A DNA stretch of 64,000 nt. Origin: Stictocephala bisonia. Its lineage: Eukaryota; Arthropoda; Insecta; Hemiptera; Membracidae. The position numbers and the translations under genes are program-made. The notes under the pieces were generated by a model. That model made no database searches. It had not been told where the DNA came from and saw only the letters and a program-made list of their open reading frames with translations. The stretch spans positions 119,501 to 183,500 of the forward strand of contig JAQJVL010000667.1 in NCBI GenBank assembly GCA_035578905.1, written 5' to 3'. Within the stretch, counting starts at the first letter, position 1; each line of letters begins with the position of its first letter. Shown here piece after piece: positions 20,871 to 34,232 of the stretch.

Positions 20871-22639
20871 GTTATTTACATTCTGCGTTCGAATGGTTTG
20901 GTAATGCTAAATTTGTATTGTTGTTTACGAAACAAACAATTTGTTTAAATGTTTTGTGTCCTTTGTCTGGATGATGGTCAACCAAGGTTCGACAGTCCAT
21001 GTTCTCAATATCATTTGTTTCTTTATTATATTTATGTTTTATGTTCAATGTCAGTTCCAATAGTTTGTCTAGTGTCTATATAATTTTTATTGAGCATTTT
21101 GCAATTTGAGGTACCTTTTTACTATATTTCTGTTATTTGACAATAACCTATTCTACCGATTTAATTTTGTTAATTCCTGTATGCTTAACTTATAGTTTAT
21201 ACCTCTCTTTCAGGTCTCTTTTGTATCTACCCATTCAATTATGTACTTTCCTGTGATTCTGTAGTTTATTGTAGACCTAAGTTTGTTCCTAAAACGTTAT
21301 TTTTTTAATAATATTTTATATTGTAATGTGTGTTATTTTATTTTGGCTGTACTTTATTCTAATGTGCTGTGATTTGACTTTTTAGTCCAGGGTCCTCGAG
21401 TAGGACTTGTTCCCTCAGCCTTCTGTCCGGCCGTTCTTCTGCCATCTCGACTGCCTGGGGACCATGTAATTGAGCCAAGTTGCACATCTGCTGCCCTCCT
21501 TACAACTTAGGGAGCCTTCTGTCCTCAGGTTAGTCCTTTCCATTTTATTCCCGGTGACTGAGCTGGGGATGAACAGTTTTTAAAAATAGGCCTAGGCCAA
21601 AAAATCAAGTGCACCAGAGATGAACAATAAACTTTTCCTGGCCACATCCATTTAATAGTTATTTTCATAGAGAAATTTATAGTTATTTTTTAAAAATATT
21701 TAGTTTAATTATTTATTATCTATTTTTTATGGGCAATTTTTAAATATTTATCATATCTTTTTTACAGTTAAGTTTTTTGAATTGTTTATCTCTGTTATGT
21801 TAGGCCTAGTTATTAAGTTGGTATTTATTTTGTGTAGCGTAATGTTAGTCTGGTATTTTGATAAAACTGTACCATGATATAATTTCTTAATTTTTAAACT
21901 TTTCACCAAAAGGGACTTATTTAATAATGTTTTTACTTTTCTTCAATTCGGAGCTGCCCAAGGATTCTGGCTGACTCCCTGGCTTCGGTGGAATCAAGGG
22001 ATGCGAGCTAAATTATCAGTTAATTGGTTTTGTTCAAATTTCTAAATTTTCTTTGTAAATTCCCTTTACAGAAATATCTGTAAGTTTACTTTTAAAGGGC
22101 GCAAATTACTGAAGTTGAATCTGAATCAGTGAAATATCGGTTTTCATTTTTACTGTAACAGTTACAATTTGAAGTCTTTCACTTTTCTAAATTTTGAAAA
22201 TCCCAAAAGTAAAAAAATCTTAAATAGCAAGACCAGGCTTATCGCATATCAAATAGAAGTGCGTTACTAGCTGGAAAACTTTTAAATTTAAACACTTGAA
22301 AAATGTTTAAAATTATATTTAAAAACCTTTTAAATGTATGTGTGTGTGTGTTTTTTTTTAAAAAGAAATGATAGCCTTAAAAGCCACCACTACGATGGTA
22401 TTTTTGATTTAATACCGTGTCATGATTAATTATTATGCAGTTGACACATTGTAATAAGTAGTCCGCCTTAAGTAGTGAAGAAGTAATTCATGCTTTAGGC
22501 TTTCTCTTACAGTAAATGGAAATATTACAGTAAAAATGGGCCATATTGGGTATCACTTTAAAGCGCAATTTTTCAGGAGTTTAGAAACATTTTTGGATTT
22601 TATTTTTAGTGTCAGTTGTGCAAAAAAGTGATATTCTAT
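20871..22639. other. Unassigned 1.8 kb downstream of gypsy remnant
   Basis: A GC-richer block at 21390-21560 could be a further piece of the retroelement, but no motif supports it. A short TG run precedes a T run at 22338-22358. No intact frame or tandem repeat. Confidence 0.45.
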
Positions 22640-22935
22640 GTATTTTCGGCCGCCATTTTGAAACGGATATGATGACCTCAAATCCAATTGCACCAAAATA
22701 CATAGGGCCTTAATACCTTTGTATGATATGTCACATGGTGTATGCTTGCATTAAACATTTTTGAGATTAGCATCCTGGAACATCAATGTTATACAATGCA
22801 TAAGTATAAGAAAAATAAAAATATTGTTATTGGATTCTCCACATATGGTTTTAAGGGAAAAACTTTACAGCAATACTCTAGGTTAATTGGTTTGCCTATA
22901 AGGCGTTCGAGACTTTTCGTGCGACACCCTGTTTA
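22640..22935. repeat. Right arm of the inverted repeat, ending in CACCCTGTTT
   Basis: Reverse partner of 19355-19645. Its outer end, read inward, begins AAACAGGGTGTCGCACGAAA, similar in style to the MITE termini at 51123 (CAGGGCATCAC). The arm could be an independent MITE that shares ancestry with the left arm. Confidence 0.6.
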
Positions 22936-23639
22936 GCGAGTTCATACATTTTTGTGATGTTTAAGTTTTATGAACTATCAATATAATTTTGAGTTATTAT
23001 AAATACTTACTCCCACGTAACAATAATTAGTACTAGTTGAGACAAGAATTTATCGATTACTCATTTAGTATTGTTCGCCGATAAGTTAAAGGAGAGGGCT
23101 CGGGGGGCATACCTACCTAAAAACCGTCTCCTTTTATCCTTTTAAGCACACAGGTAGCCAAACACACATAAATGATGCAGAGGTATGGAAGGTTAAGGTT
23201 TGTTCATATGTGGTTAATTTCGTCCTGTTGCTGGGAAGGGTATCTCTGTGAGATGGGCAATAAAGCGGCCGAAGTTCATAGTCCAGGTCTAACACATAGT
23301 AACTTATCGAAATTTTTGAGAACGACAGTCATGAATTGGTGTACATCTATCTTTCCTTCCCAAACATCCCTAACACTGTAAATAGATACACTCCACACTA
23401 GGGGTTTTTTAGTTTGAATACAGTGTGTGGCCAAGAACAACAAAACGTGGGGGGAGGATGCGACGACTGACCGTATGTAGACATATACACATAGACAGGA
23501 GAGTCGTTGAGTTTCAGTATCCACTACTGAACTTCATTATTTAGTGGTCCGTGATATTAAATTCGTCACCGACAGTTTGTTTTTTGTTATGGCAAAGTCC
23601 ACTCCAACTTGGAATAGGATTTCTGATGTTGAAAATATT
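22936..23639. other. Unassigned sequence
   Basis: No supported feature. A few less AT-rich patches (23090-23300, 23430-23520) lack any recognised motif. Confidence 0.4.
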
Positions 23640-24120
23640 GAAATTCATCTCCAACTTGAAATTGTGTTGTATAAGATGAGGAAGTCAAATATTGTTGGAC
23701 ATTTTCCATCGTTACATGAAAAATACCAATCACTAAGTTTCGATTTGGTAAAATCCAAATATTTTTCTTGTGCTAAAAACAAAATTACATCCAAACAAAT
23801 ATTCTAAAATTACGTTCAAAAACTAATAAACTTATCTAAATTTTAAACGAGATTCTAGAATGATGTACAACAAAATGAACTTCTACAAATAGAACACATC
23901 TAGTAGAAGTTCATTTTGCTGTACCCCATTCTTGATTCTTAATGTAGATAAGTTTTTTAGTTTAAAATGTTATTTTTGAACATGTTTGTTTAGGAGTAAT
24001 TTAGTTTTTAGCATTTGAAACAGATTTGGGTTTTACCAAATCGAAACGTTGTGATTGGTATTTTTCACATAACGATGGAAAATGTCCAACAATCCTTATC
24101 TTCCTCATTTGAAATATAAT
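23640..24120. mobile_element. Palindromic foldback element (~480 bp)
   Basis: Long arms pair about a centre near 23890. Examples are GTTGGACATTTTCCATCGTT at 23694 with its reverse at 24072, and TAGAAGTTCATTTTG at 23904 with CAAAATGAACTTCTA at 23872. TTTCGATTTGGTAAAA at 23739 has its reverse at 24034. The 87-codon frame at 23544-23807 overlaps one arm and is not a gene. Confidence 0.85.
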
Positions 24121-24153
24121 TTTTCATTGTGGGTGGGGATTCACTCTCTCCAT

Positions 24154-24475
24154 TGGCACTAGTTGTGCAGTGCTGTAACCCAGCTACTTGAAGAACAGAG
24201 TGTTGTGGAGATTATTGGCGATAGGTTCTATGCTCGTGCCTCCGTACAATAATATGGCGTCCGCTCATTGGTTGCTATCGGCGTGAACACTACTAGAGGG
24301 GTGTCCACGTTGGATGGTAGTCAAGGTTCAGATGCTGTGTAAGTAAGAGAACTGAGTATGGCTTAGCAGGAAATCAGATCAATAGTACGTAGTTCGGATT
24401 CCTTGTAGAACTGCAGGTACCTTAATGCCTTGGCTCTTAGGCTATAAATAAGCAGCTCTCTTTCATAACCTTGTT
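24154..24475 (+). mobile_element. SINE-A copy 6, 3'-truncated
   Basis: The head begins GGCACTAGTTGTGCAGTGCTG and is followed by CAGCTACTTG, the GGCGATAGGTTCTATG segment and the CACTACTAGAG landmark. It ends near AAGCAGCTCTCTTTC, so the conserved tail is absent. Confidence 0.75.
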
Positions 24476-24616
24476 CAACAAAGCTGGCTTGACCAGGAAG
24501 CTGAAAGTTATAATTTGTCGAAATTAATGTGAAATCAAAAAATAAATTCAATGTGAACCTCTTAATTCGGTCAGTTAAACCACTGAATTAAAACCTCCGG
24601 TCAAGTAGATTTTACC

Positions 24617-24715
24617 TTTTATAGTTGATTGGATTTCCGGAGACTTTACCTCGCTCGTAAAGAATGATCGAACCTCGAACATCCCTTTTGATGGTGGCGA
24701 TAAAATGAACACAGA
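24617..24715. repeat. ~100-bp dispersed repeat, copy 2
   Basis: Matches 18868-18965, including CGAACATCCCTTTTGATGG. Function and family are unknown. Confidence 0.6.
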
Positions 24716-25084
24716 AAGTGGAAGTTTATTACAGTACGTAGTTGCTTTATTATTTTGATTTATTAGTATAATATTCCTGTAAACTATTGCCGAATCTGCC
24801 TGACAGGTAATTACATTTAGTATGCCAATAATGCATAATTAACCGAGATATTGCATTGGTTGTGTGATGACCCAATTCCTTTATGTATAAGATCTCCCTT
24901 CCGATCCCACCGTTTCATTGTTTACAGAAATCACAATATCTAGATTACAATTTATTTTATAAATTTTAATTTTGTTTTAATTTCTACTAAAGTAAAAGTC
25001 GGAGTTTTTTTATTATTTCTTTTTTTAGTCTACACCAGAGGCATTTTTAACTTATTATGTCCTACAAAGTAACAAGACTTGATA
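24716..25084. other. Unassigned AT-rich spacer
   Basis: Nothing recognised. Confidence 0.4.
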
Positions 25085-25795
25085 TTCTTGACAGTATCAA
25101 TTATCCAACATGTTTTTATGGTGAAATAAAATATTAGCTGACATCTTAACATACTGATATCTTAGAAAGGGTGCAACCCTTTTGAATTTAAATATACTCT
25201 ATTGTTTCGTGGGTGAAAAGGTAATGCTGATAGATATGTTGCACGACTGTCTTTTCATTACAAACTTTAGGTCGACTTCTACATATTTAACCCACTGATA
25301 TCTTGGAAATGGTACAACCCTTTTGATCATCGGTCCAAGCCCATTATGAACATTTTTAAAGGACCTCCCAGGATTTGAACCCGAAACCCTCTGCATATGA
25401 AGCAGAAGTGCTAAGCATTAAGCTATCCAAAGGCCTAATTGAGTGATATATAAGGTGGATATTAAGTCGAAGGGACCACTTTTGTCAACAATTTACATGT
25501 AAGTTTTTTTCAATTACGCCATTCATTCTTTGGCAGATGCTCTACCTCTTGAACTGTTGTGGAATATTGGGAGTAACCTGAGGGTAAGAACCTTCCGAAT
25601 TTTTTATGGGAAGATAGTCATGCAACTTGTCTATCAACATTGCCTTTTCACTCTGAAAAAAAAAAAAAACGATGTGTTTACAATTCAAAAGGGTTGCATC
25701 GTTTTCAAGATATCAGTAGGTTGAGATGTCAAGAGGTCAGTAGGCTAATATTTTTATGACAATATAAAAATATGTTGAATAGTTGACATAACAAA
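25085..25795. mobile_element. Foldback repeat with a tRNA-like centre
   Basis: Outer segments are inverted copies: CAAAAGGGTTGCATC at 25687 pairs with GGGTGCAACCCTTTTG at 25169, and GATATCAGTAGGTTGAGATG at 25711 with its reverse near 25145. TATCAACATTGCCTTTTCAC at 25632 pairs with the reverse of GTGAAAAGGTAATGCTGATA at 25212. The left arm also holds a second direct copy of the GATATCTT...ACAACCCTTTTG motif at 25298. The tRNA-like sequence at 25361-25436 lies between the arms. Confidence 0.65.
25361..25436 (-). tRNA. tRNA-Met(CAT)-like sequence, probably pseudogene or SINE head
   Basis: On the minus strand there is a perfect B-box (GGTTCAAATCC) and a T arm. A 5-bp anticodon stem, TCTGC with GCAGA, closes a 7-base loop TTCATAT that puts CAT in the anticodon position. 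The acceptor ends pair as GGCC.. with ..GGTCC but with a mismatch, and the D arm is irregular. These faults and its position inside a foldback repeat argue for a tRNA-derived repeat head over a working tRNA gene. Confidence 0.45.
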
Positions 25796-27594
25796 GAATG
25801 TCAAATCTTTTCACTTTGCAAAAGTTACATTTGCCAATAATAACTGAATTTAGGGTAGTGATGTAAATAGCAGAAAAACCCCGTAATAAAACCCGACAAT
25901 CATAATTTATTTTAACTTAACTTAAAACTAAAACAAAATTACTTTCCTTTGGAACTTTAATAACACAACCGTTATCTGTAAACTAACAGTGTTAAAATAT
26001 TGAAAACTTTACAACTATTTTACATTTTAAGTACACCTTTGTTTTCAGGGTGAAAAGAAAGTGTTAATAAACATGTTGCATGTCTGTGTACAGTAAGCAA
26101 TAAAGAATTATATTACTAATAATGAATTGGAATGAAATCTGTAAACAAGCTAAAATGTAATGAAAAATGTACGCTAGTAAGCCAACTAACAATGATAAAC
26201 ACGGAAGTAAACAAAATGAAAATATATTAATAACAGCTTTTACAAACTAATATATAAATAAACTGGAGATTTCCACGATTCCTTAAAAATATAAGAATAA
26301 GATAACTTGTAAAAATCAACAGCAATATTTTTGATTTTTTTGTATTTCATGACTAATCAAGTCGGAAGAAATGTTTCATTCAATTAAGATTCAAAGGTAG
26401 AAAATGTTAAATAATCTTAATTAATATTCAAATAATTGAAAATGTAATTTAGGAAAGAAGCCTCGAGATATTTAGCAGCCAGAGGAACTATTTAATTCAA
26501 CTCTTACAACAGTTTTCACTTTTAATTAGTAATAAACGATAAGCGTCTTTGAAATAAAAAACTAAGTGGCATAAGAAATATTTTCCATGTTATAATAGTA
26601 ATTATATTTTATTTGGTACATACTCTAATAATTGTTTTATTCCGAAAGAAAACCACTCATGTACTGCTAGAATAAATTGATTTTTCATTGCAATTTTTTT
26701 ATAGTTGTAAATATATTCAACACATTATTATAAAATTATTTGCCACACATTTAATAACACTAGAAGAATGTACGAATCTATGTAATAAAGTATTTTAATC
26801 AACTGCGTTTCCTTTTTTATTTAATAGGTTTACTATTAGAATATGTAGGCTTTATAAACTGACCCGTGGCAGTTAAACAGATGTTGGACGTGGAAATTCA
26901 TTACTGTCGGCTTCGTTTCGTGGAGAATGTCAGATCCTTATTGATTTCTCCAGTCCTGCAGAACTTTCACATGGGTTTTAAGAGCTTTTCATCAGGAAAA
27001 CCTTTTAGAGACTAGAAAATGACCTGTTTCAGTGGGGCAACACAGAATGTTGTAAATTCGTTTTTAACATGAAAATGGTTTTATATTATATGAAGTAAAA
27101 TACACTATTCCAATGATAGTTGATAACTAGACATCCATTAAAAACATGTGGAAGCAATGCTAAACCACTAAAAAAATAATTTATTGTATTTTCCAGTTAC
27201 AATGAATTTAACGATAAATGATTTAAATATGCTTCACAACTCATTATTAAACTCGCATTACACAAAACAAGAGTGTTTGATTTAAGGACACTTAAAGCAT
27301 TTTTTAAGTCCTTTTTTCAGCTGTTTTCGGAGTCCTATAATTAAGTATATTAAAGATGATCCAATGACAATTATTGAGTGACTTAGCTTCATTTAAGGGC
27401 ATTCATCCAGGCGCCCAATTGAGTACTCCAAGGAATTTAGTTGTTGAGTATTCCAAATTGTCCCTAAAAGTGCCTCACTAACACACATACAACGTGATTC
27501 TTTACTCTCTCACCCCACCACCTGTCCCACCTGCCCCACCCCACAAATTGTACAGAAGAACATAACTCCCTCATTTATAGTTAACTCTAGTGAC

Positions 27595-27598
<4 letters not shown>
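25796..27598. other. Unassigned 1.8 kb, strongly AT-rich
   Basis: No feature could be supported. A less AT-rich block at 26870-27060 shows no open frame of note. A C-rich run lies at 27512-27543. Confidence 0.45.

Positions 27599-27645
<47 letters not shown>
27599..27645. repeat. (AT)n microsatellite, about 23 repeats
   Basis: Uninterrupted AT dinucleotides directly read. Confidence 0.95.
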
Positions 27646-27647
<2 letters not shown>

Positions 27648-28084
27648 ATCTGATATTTCAGCCAAACATAAATGTCAAAACTTCAACTAAAATATTTAAC
27701 GCCATTTAGAGAAAAATAATTGGTAACACTTCAAATAATTTTTTTAATTTAGGGCCAACTCAAGACTAGGTTGGTTAGTACTTTTTCCCACTACATTCTT
27801 AAAATCTTAATAAAATATATCAAACGATTTGTTATTCAGTTATGTACCTAAAGGTCAAATTAGTCGCTTTAGGTAGCCATATCTCCACAAAACACTCGTT
27901 AGAATGTTTCTTGTGGCGCATTTATTAATTACGAGAAGACCAACAATTTTACTAAAACAAATTAAAAAACAATTTTTGATTGGTCTTCCTCAAGCTACTC
28001 GTACTAAATGAAACGTTTTACTTTTTTCATTTAGCTCAATGTCATTAATTAAACTGGAGTTATCTAAGCCTTTAATTTTTGTAA

Positions 28085-28470
28085 ATTTAATAAATCGATC
28101 ACTGGGAAGCACAGAACAGTTACTTACGAGCATTTCTTTACAATAAACTACCAAATTGTATAAAAATCGCCAGAACGCTGAAGGTGTTTAAAACTCAATT
28201 AAAAGGCTTCCTAGCCTACCATGCTTTTTATAGTGTGGGTGAGTTTTTGGCGAATAACTTGGAGACCACACAGTGGGTAGGCTGACACCGGAACTGGAGG
28301 TGAGAAAATTGGATGTATAAATGTGCAGAAATGTTGTATGTTTGAGTGATTGTTTTGTAGTGTGGGTGAAACCAAATTTTTTAACTAGTCATAAAATATC
28401 TTTTAAAATAAAATTGACTTTTGCAATACATGTTAAATGTCCACTGCAATAAAAACTGATTTGATTTGAT
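28085..28470 (+). pseudogene. LINE 3' end remnant (CR1/jockey-like)
   Basis: One frame from about 28095 to 28290 reads like the C-terminus of a LINE reverse transcriptase ORF: FLYNKLPNCIKIAR, then VFKTQLKGFL and HAFYSVGEFL. The same pattern (NSLPTSLK, then FKRG, YSVRNFL) closes the LINE at 1-2587. The copy ends with AATAAAAACTGATTTGATTTGAT, a short repeated tail rather than poly(A), which suggests a CR1-like relative. No RT core remains upstream. Confidence 0.65.
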
Positions 28471-31400
28471 CAATGAAGTTTCTAGGAATATTAAATACTA
28501 TAACATACAAACTACTTCAGCTTTAAGAGCGTACTCGAATATCGGTCTAAACTGATAAAACAAACAGTGATATATGAAACTACAGATCTTTCTCAAATCA
28601 GATATACATTTTACCTTCACTGGAGAACAGTTGGTGAAGTACTGCACAATAGTGATATAACGAGCATCTGTTGAGGATTTGTGAAGGATTAAAACAATGC
28701 AATAGCGAGTAATCAATACCCTTTTATTCCCATCGTAGTTCTTCTCAGAAGTGTTCATTGAAACAGCTTGAACTGAAGTTTTCATGGTACAGTTACTCAG
28801 TTTGCATGCGATCTCCTATAACAAGTATTGGCAAGTTGTCTTTTAAAATCCTAGTGGCTAATTTTATGTTTTTTACGTAATTATGCCACTAAAAAGTCTT
28901 AGTTAAGATTGATATAATACGTTAACTATTAAGGAAGTTTGAAGTTGCTTTAAATAATTTATCTCAATGAATTTTTCACCATCAAAGTTATAAAATATAA
29001 TAAATGGTTCCAAATAATTTGCACAAATTTCCCCTCGTACTAAACACTAAAAAATAAAAACTTTGAAAATTACCAGTTTGATTCCTGAATATTTTTTTGC
29101 CATAACTAGCCAAATTAGAGACATGTGGTTTTTACTAAAATATTTTAATTTCTAATTCACATATTTCCTGAAAATGTAATTAAAATCTTTAGAGCCATTT
29201 TTGAGAAAATTCCATTTTTGTATGTTTTGGCCGTAAAAATATAAAAAAACCAAAATAAAAAATGCTCTTTAAATATTGGCTAAATACACTTTCATTCCCA
29301 ATTTCATTAAAGTTGATCCATCCGTCTCCAGTGAACTGCACTTACATACAGACACACATCGGACAGACACCAACATTTGTTTTCGAAAAAGCCACTTTTT
29401 TGGGTTCGGAGGACTCTAAAATTTATTTTTAGACCAAATTGTAAAAAATATTTTTTGGACGATCACAATACTTTCTGTATGCTTACGCATATGGGAGAAA
29501 GTAAAAAAATAATGTCTTAACTATACATAGAGATGTTTATTTCAATGGTTAGAAAGTGTCCTTCGTCTTTGATACGTCAACAGGACGGAGAAGTCCCTCT
29601 GATTTATTACGTCATCAGTGGGGAATGTTATCAATCACCGACAATCAATAACTGGTTGTTCGTGAAATATATCAACATGGTTTGTTCTGTCTATTAAAAA
29701 ACTGAAAATACTTTCCTGATATTTCTTAAACTTAAAGGAATTAATTTTTCATTTTACGAATATCAAGTGGCATTAAACTTTAAATGGTGCTAAAAACTAC
29801 AATTTCTATAAAATAAAATCAATTTAAAAATAAATGTGACTAACGACAGTAGAATTAAATGTAAATTTCATTATAAATCATGATTTTAGATGCCTCAATA
29901 AAACAAAAACAAGAATATTTCGTTAAAAAAGCTTGTTTTGGTTACTTTACGAATCAAGGGACACCTCAAAATAAAAGAAGTATAAAAGATATACACATTT
30001 TGAGCATAAAACGTGTATTAGATTTTTGTTTTGTAGAACTCAATTTAAATTGTACATTAATGTAAAATTTAAATGCTAAATAGTTGTACCGGTAGTTAAA
30101 AAGTCCAATATCCAGATATATAGTTACGAACATTAATTTAGTTTAAGGAATATTGATGAACAAAGAAAAATGAAAGAGGATAAACTTCAGACAAACCCTC
30201 AAAAAACACTAACAAACGAATCTGTGTAAGTTTATTAAAAAAAATCAAACGTATTAAAATTTGTTTGGCACTTTTCAAAAGAAACTAAATAACACTTTTA
30301 ATATAACTATGGTGAAGGTTTGAAGGGGCTTTAGATAAGCTACAACCGAGAGATATAGGAACACTCTCGTATAAACCGATCTTCTGGACTAAACATGTAT
30401 TAATAAACTAAAAATCAGCCAAACACACTTCAGAAATTATCTCATATTTTACCACCACATCTTGACATATCAGCTGCGACTTAATGTATTACATCACTGG
30501 TAATGTTTGTTTATTAGTTAAACAGAGGAACAAACATTTTCACTTTACAATATGCTAACGATATTAAAAAAAAGGTTTATTTTCAAACGGGAATAAAGGG
30601 AACACGTAAGCTTCCCGTGAGACTGTATGGTGTTTTTAAAGTGTACATAATACACGTAGAGAAAATAAATCTTTTTACAGGAAAGAGATTTGTGCCCGAG
30701 GAAACACTATTCAAAATAAATCAGGACGTGAGAATAGCGACATTTCTAGTCACGTGGTATGTGAAACATTAATTTAACAAGAGCACTTGACAGTTGTGAC
30801 TTTTACAGTGGTGTTAAATCTATCTTTAACTGTTTTAGCTCTATTATCTTTTGTATTATTCGTACTAAAAATCAACAGTTTCAGTGGAAATTCATAATAT
30901 CTATGATAGTTGAATTATAATTTATTTTAAACTCATATTTATTTATTGATATTTATTCAAATAAAAATACTATTATATAGGATTACATACATATTAATTT
31001 ATTTTTATTTGATATAATAAAGAAACATATTATGCTAATTCGAAATGCGTGTCATGTGTCCGATTCTAAGAATTTTTCAGTTATATACAACTTTTTACGT
31101 AGAAAGAGTTTTAGAAACGTAAAAGTAACGTAGGCTAGATGCGATTATAGTTTACTCCTTTAGTGAGCTCAAAACGACACTTATCATTATAATGGTAGAA
31201 AATTAATTCAATCTTGTTAAAATTGTTATGAAATCTTCCATCGGTAATATAAGAGCTAATTAATTCACCCATCAAAACTTATGTAAACTTTTCCCACCTT
31301 AGATAAAAAGAATGTTTTTCTTATTTATGAATCAAAGATAATTGATATCAAATTACATTTGAAATATAACTTAATTAATGTATCTAACGGTTATTCATAA

Positions 31401-33089
31401 CAGAATTATTATAATAATATATATTGATTAGTTATGTATAGCATATTTACAACTATTCAAGCTTCTCATATTATTTTTATGTTTACTGTATATTCTTTCA
31501 ACATTTAGCCACTTTGTTTTGCCTTATTGTTCGTGTTGAGAGAATAGTTGATTTTATTCTCCATACTCCCTTTCCGATTGATCTTGATTAATTTCTAGCT
31601 TCCTGTAACATCAAAAGATAATTACTGATTGGTAATAATTATAATAGTAACTTTATTTTTAAGTTTTATTGACGATGGAGTATTTGACATGAAAAAAGTT
31701 TTGAACAGTTTCTTACACGTCTTGGAAGATATCTGTACTTCAAGTACAAAGGTGGATTTTCTATTACAAGTATATAATGTTATATCTATGCTATTGTGAT
31801 AGAGTTATATTATTGTAAGTAATTTTGTGTGTTGGAATGTAACATGTAATCAGGCGAAAATCGATATTTTACCAAATCGGCTAAATATTACCATTCACTA
31901 ATTAACTTTGATATTTTGATAATATCAAATAATTATCATAGTTTGAATCATTTCATGAAAGAAATTCATAAATTTATTTAAAAATATGTGGTTGGTTTTG
32001 ATGGATTTTGTGAAGTTGCAGTTTTGTATGTGCTTTAAAGTTTGTTTAAATAATTTATTAACATTTATATATGTTTCAAATTTGTGTATTAGCTCTTTTT
32101 GTCAATTCAATATTCAGTTTTGAAAGCTTTCAATGTGTTGTTTTTTGTTCTTTTTATTTTTGGACGTCTTCAAATATTAAACTTCTATAAATTGCTTTCA
32201 ATAAATATCAAACCTTTTGACTACAGTAGATTTTTGAGAAAATAATGATCTTTAAAAAGTATTTTCGTTTAAATTTGTGTTATTTTTAATAAATATTTTC
32301 AAGCATTCATGTTTTTAAAATATTTTGTGACATTTGGCTTCATAACTCTCTGCCCATGTCAGTCTGTGTATGATGTGCATGTTTTGTATAATCCCGTAGT
32401 TAGCTGGGGGGGGGGGGGGCTCCGACATCTCTAGTGCGTGACGTTTGTTGTTCAGGCCGTTTGCTATTTCTCATTTGTCGTAAAAATTTGCTTATGTTTA
32501 AAAACATCCTTTCTAATTTATGCGTTGAATTTTGTGTATATTATAAATGAATAGTTTATTTTAGTGCAAGACCCCCTTATATTGTCAGTTTCAATATTAC
32601 TTTTAAAATTTTATTCCAAATTTTGAAGGGTTATGAATGCTTTGTACGATATGAGAGGTTTATGGTCCAAACCCATCTTAAAGATTCTTATTCTTGTACT
32701 TTTCCTTCAAAAATGATGCTTATAACCAACAACACTTTCCACCACTTTTTTTAAAGTTATTCATTTACTTAAACGTTCAAGTTTTTATCCAATCAAAAAA
32801 TTGGAGGTCATAACTTTTATCAGTCAGTTATATTTGAATTTATATTCTAGAATCTTTACTCCAATTGATTCGTTCAAGCATTTTAAAAGTGGACGAAGAT
32901 CGTAAATTGCCATGACAGATGGCTCTAGAAATAAGAATATAATAAAGGTGGACTGTGATGGGATTGAGCTGAAGGACTCATTTTCTCTGACCTACTTCAG
33001 AGTGCATTAATTGCCCTTGTAACAGGAACTGAAGGACATTTTGATGACGTTACCATTATTTCAAAATAAAGTTATAAATTACAATGCCA
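28471..33089. other. Long gene-free, AT-rich interval
   Basis: About 4.6 kb without a supported gene. Bases 29260-29510 resemble a generic dispersed arthropod repeat (CCATCCGTCTCC, then ACAGACACACATCGGACAGAC and GGACGATCACAATACTTTCT), but the family was not identified. A G run of about 14 is at 32406-32420. Frames of 61-95 codons (for example 28498-28785 minus and 29880-30065 plus) have no recognised motif. Confidence 0.5.
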
Positions 33090-33296
33090 CTAGTCACGAC
33101 CGGTTCCGACGCTATCGCAAGAAAACGGAGTCAAGCAACATCAAGCGTGGCTGTTCTAGGGTGGGTGACATTCTGAGCGATCCCATCCCTGCACGCACAC
33201 GTCTGCCCGGTCACTGGTGGTGTTCGGAAGGCACCCACAAGCTGTAGGTCCCCAGGTTAACAGGTGCAGAGGGCTCTTTAGCTCTAACTTCGTATG
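33090..33296. other. GC-rich island of unknown origin
   Basis: This ~200-bp stretch is clearly GC-richer than several kb on either side (for example CACACGTCTGCCCGGTCAC and GTAGGTCCCCAGGTTAACAG). A 68-codon plus-strand frame ends at 33247. It may be the end of a transposable element or SINE; no family was recognised. Confidence 0.4.
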
Positions 33297-33735
33297 GTAA
33301 TATAAGATATTCTTTAACTATTTTTACAATATAAATTAAATAAATTAATTGTAACAGGGGTTAAAATTAGTTAAGTAATAAGTTTTAAACATACCAAAAA
33401 AAATCTTCAATCACAATGATCGTGATGCCATGGACGTCCAATTTCTAATAATTTCAAATGCCATTTTTTATTTGAACTTTTACACTTACTATACACGAAT
33501 TAATGTTATTCCTATCTACATCATCAACCGACATTTTGGCTCGTTGTCAAATTGACTTTATTTTTGTGTAAAATGTCAATCTAATTCAAGAACGTGGGCT
33601 TATAAAATTATTAGAGAGGTGTTCATATAAAATTAACCTTTTATAATATATATATATATATATGCTTCATTTTATTAAAAATAGACACACTATACAATAA
33701 TTTACACATGAAACACGTAGACATGAATATGTTTA
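33297..33735. other. AT-rich spacer with a short (TA)n
   Basis: A short (TA)n run is at 33645-33663. Nothing else recognised. Confidence 0.4.

Positions 33736-34228
<493 letters not shown>

Positions 34229-34232
<4 letters not shown>

Noticed and set aside
23544..23807. 87-codon ORF
   Set aside because: It crosses into one arm of the palindromic element and shows no motif.
29260..29510. Exon or promoter
   Set aside because: The ACAGACACACATCGGACAGAC and GAGAAAGTAAAA pattern looks like a dispersed repeat seen in arthropods; no coding frame.
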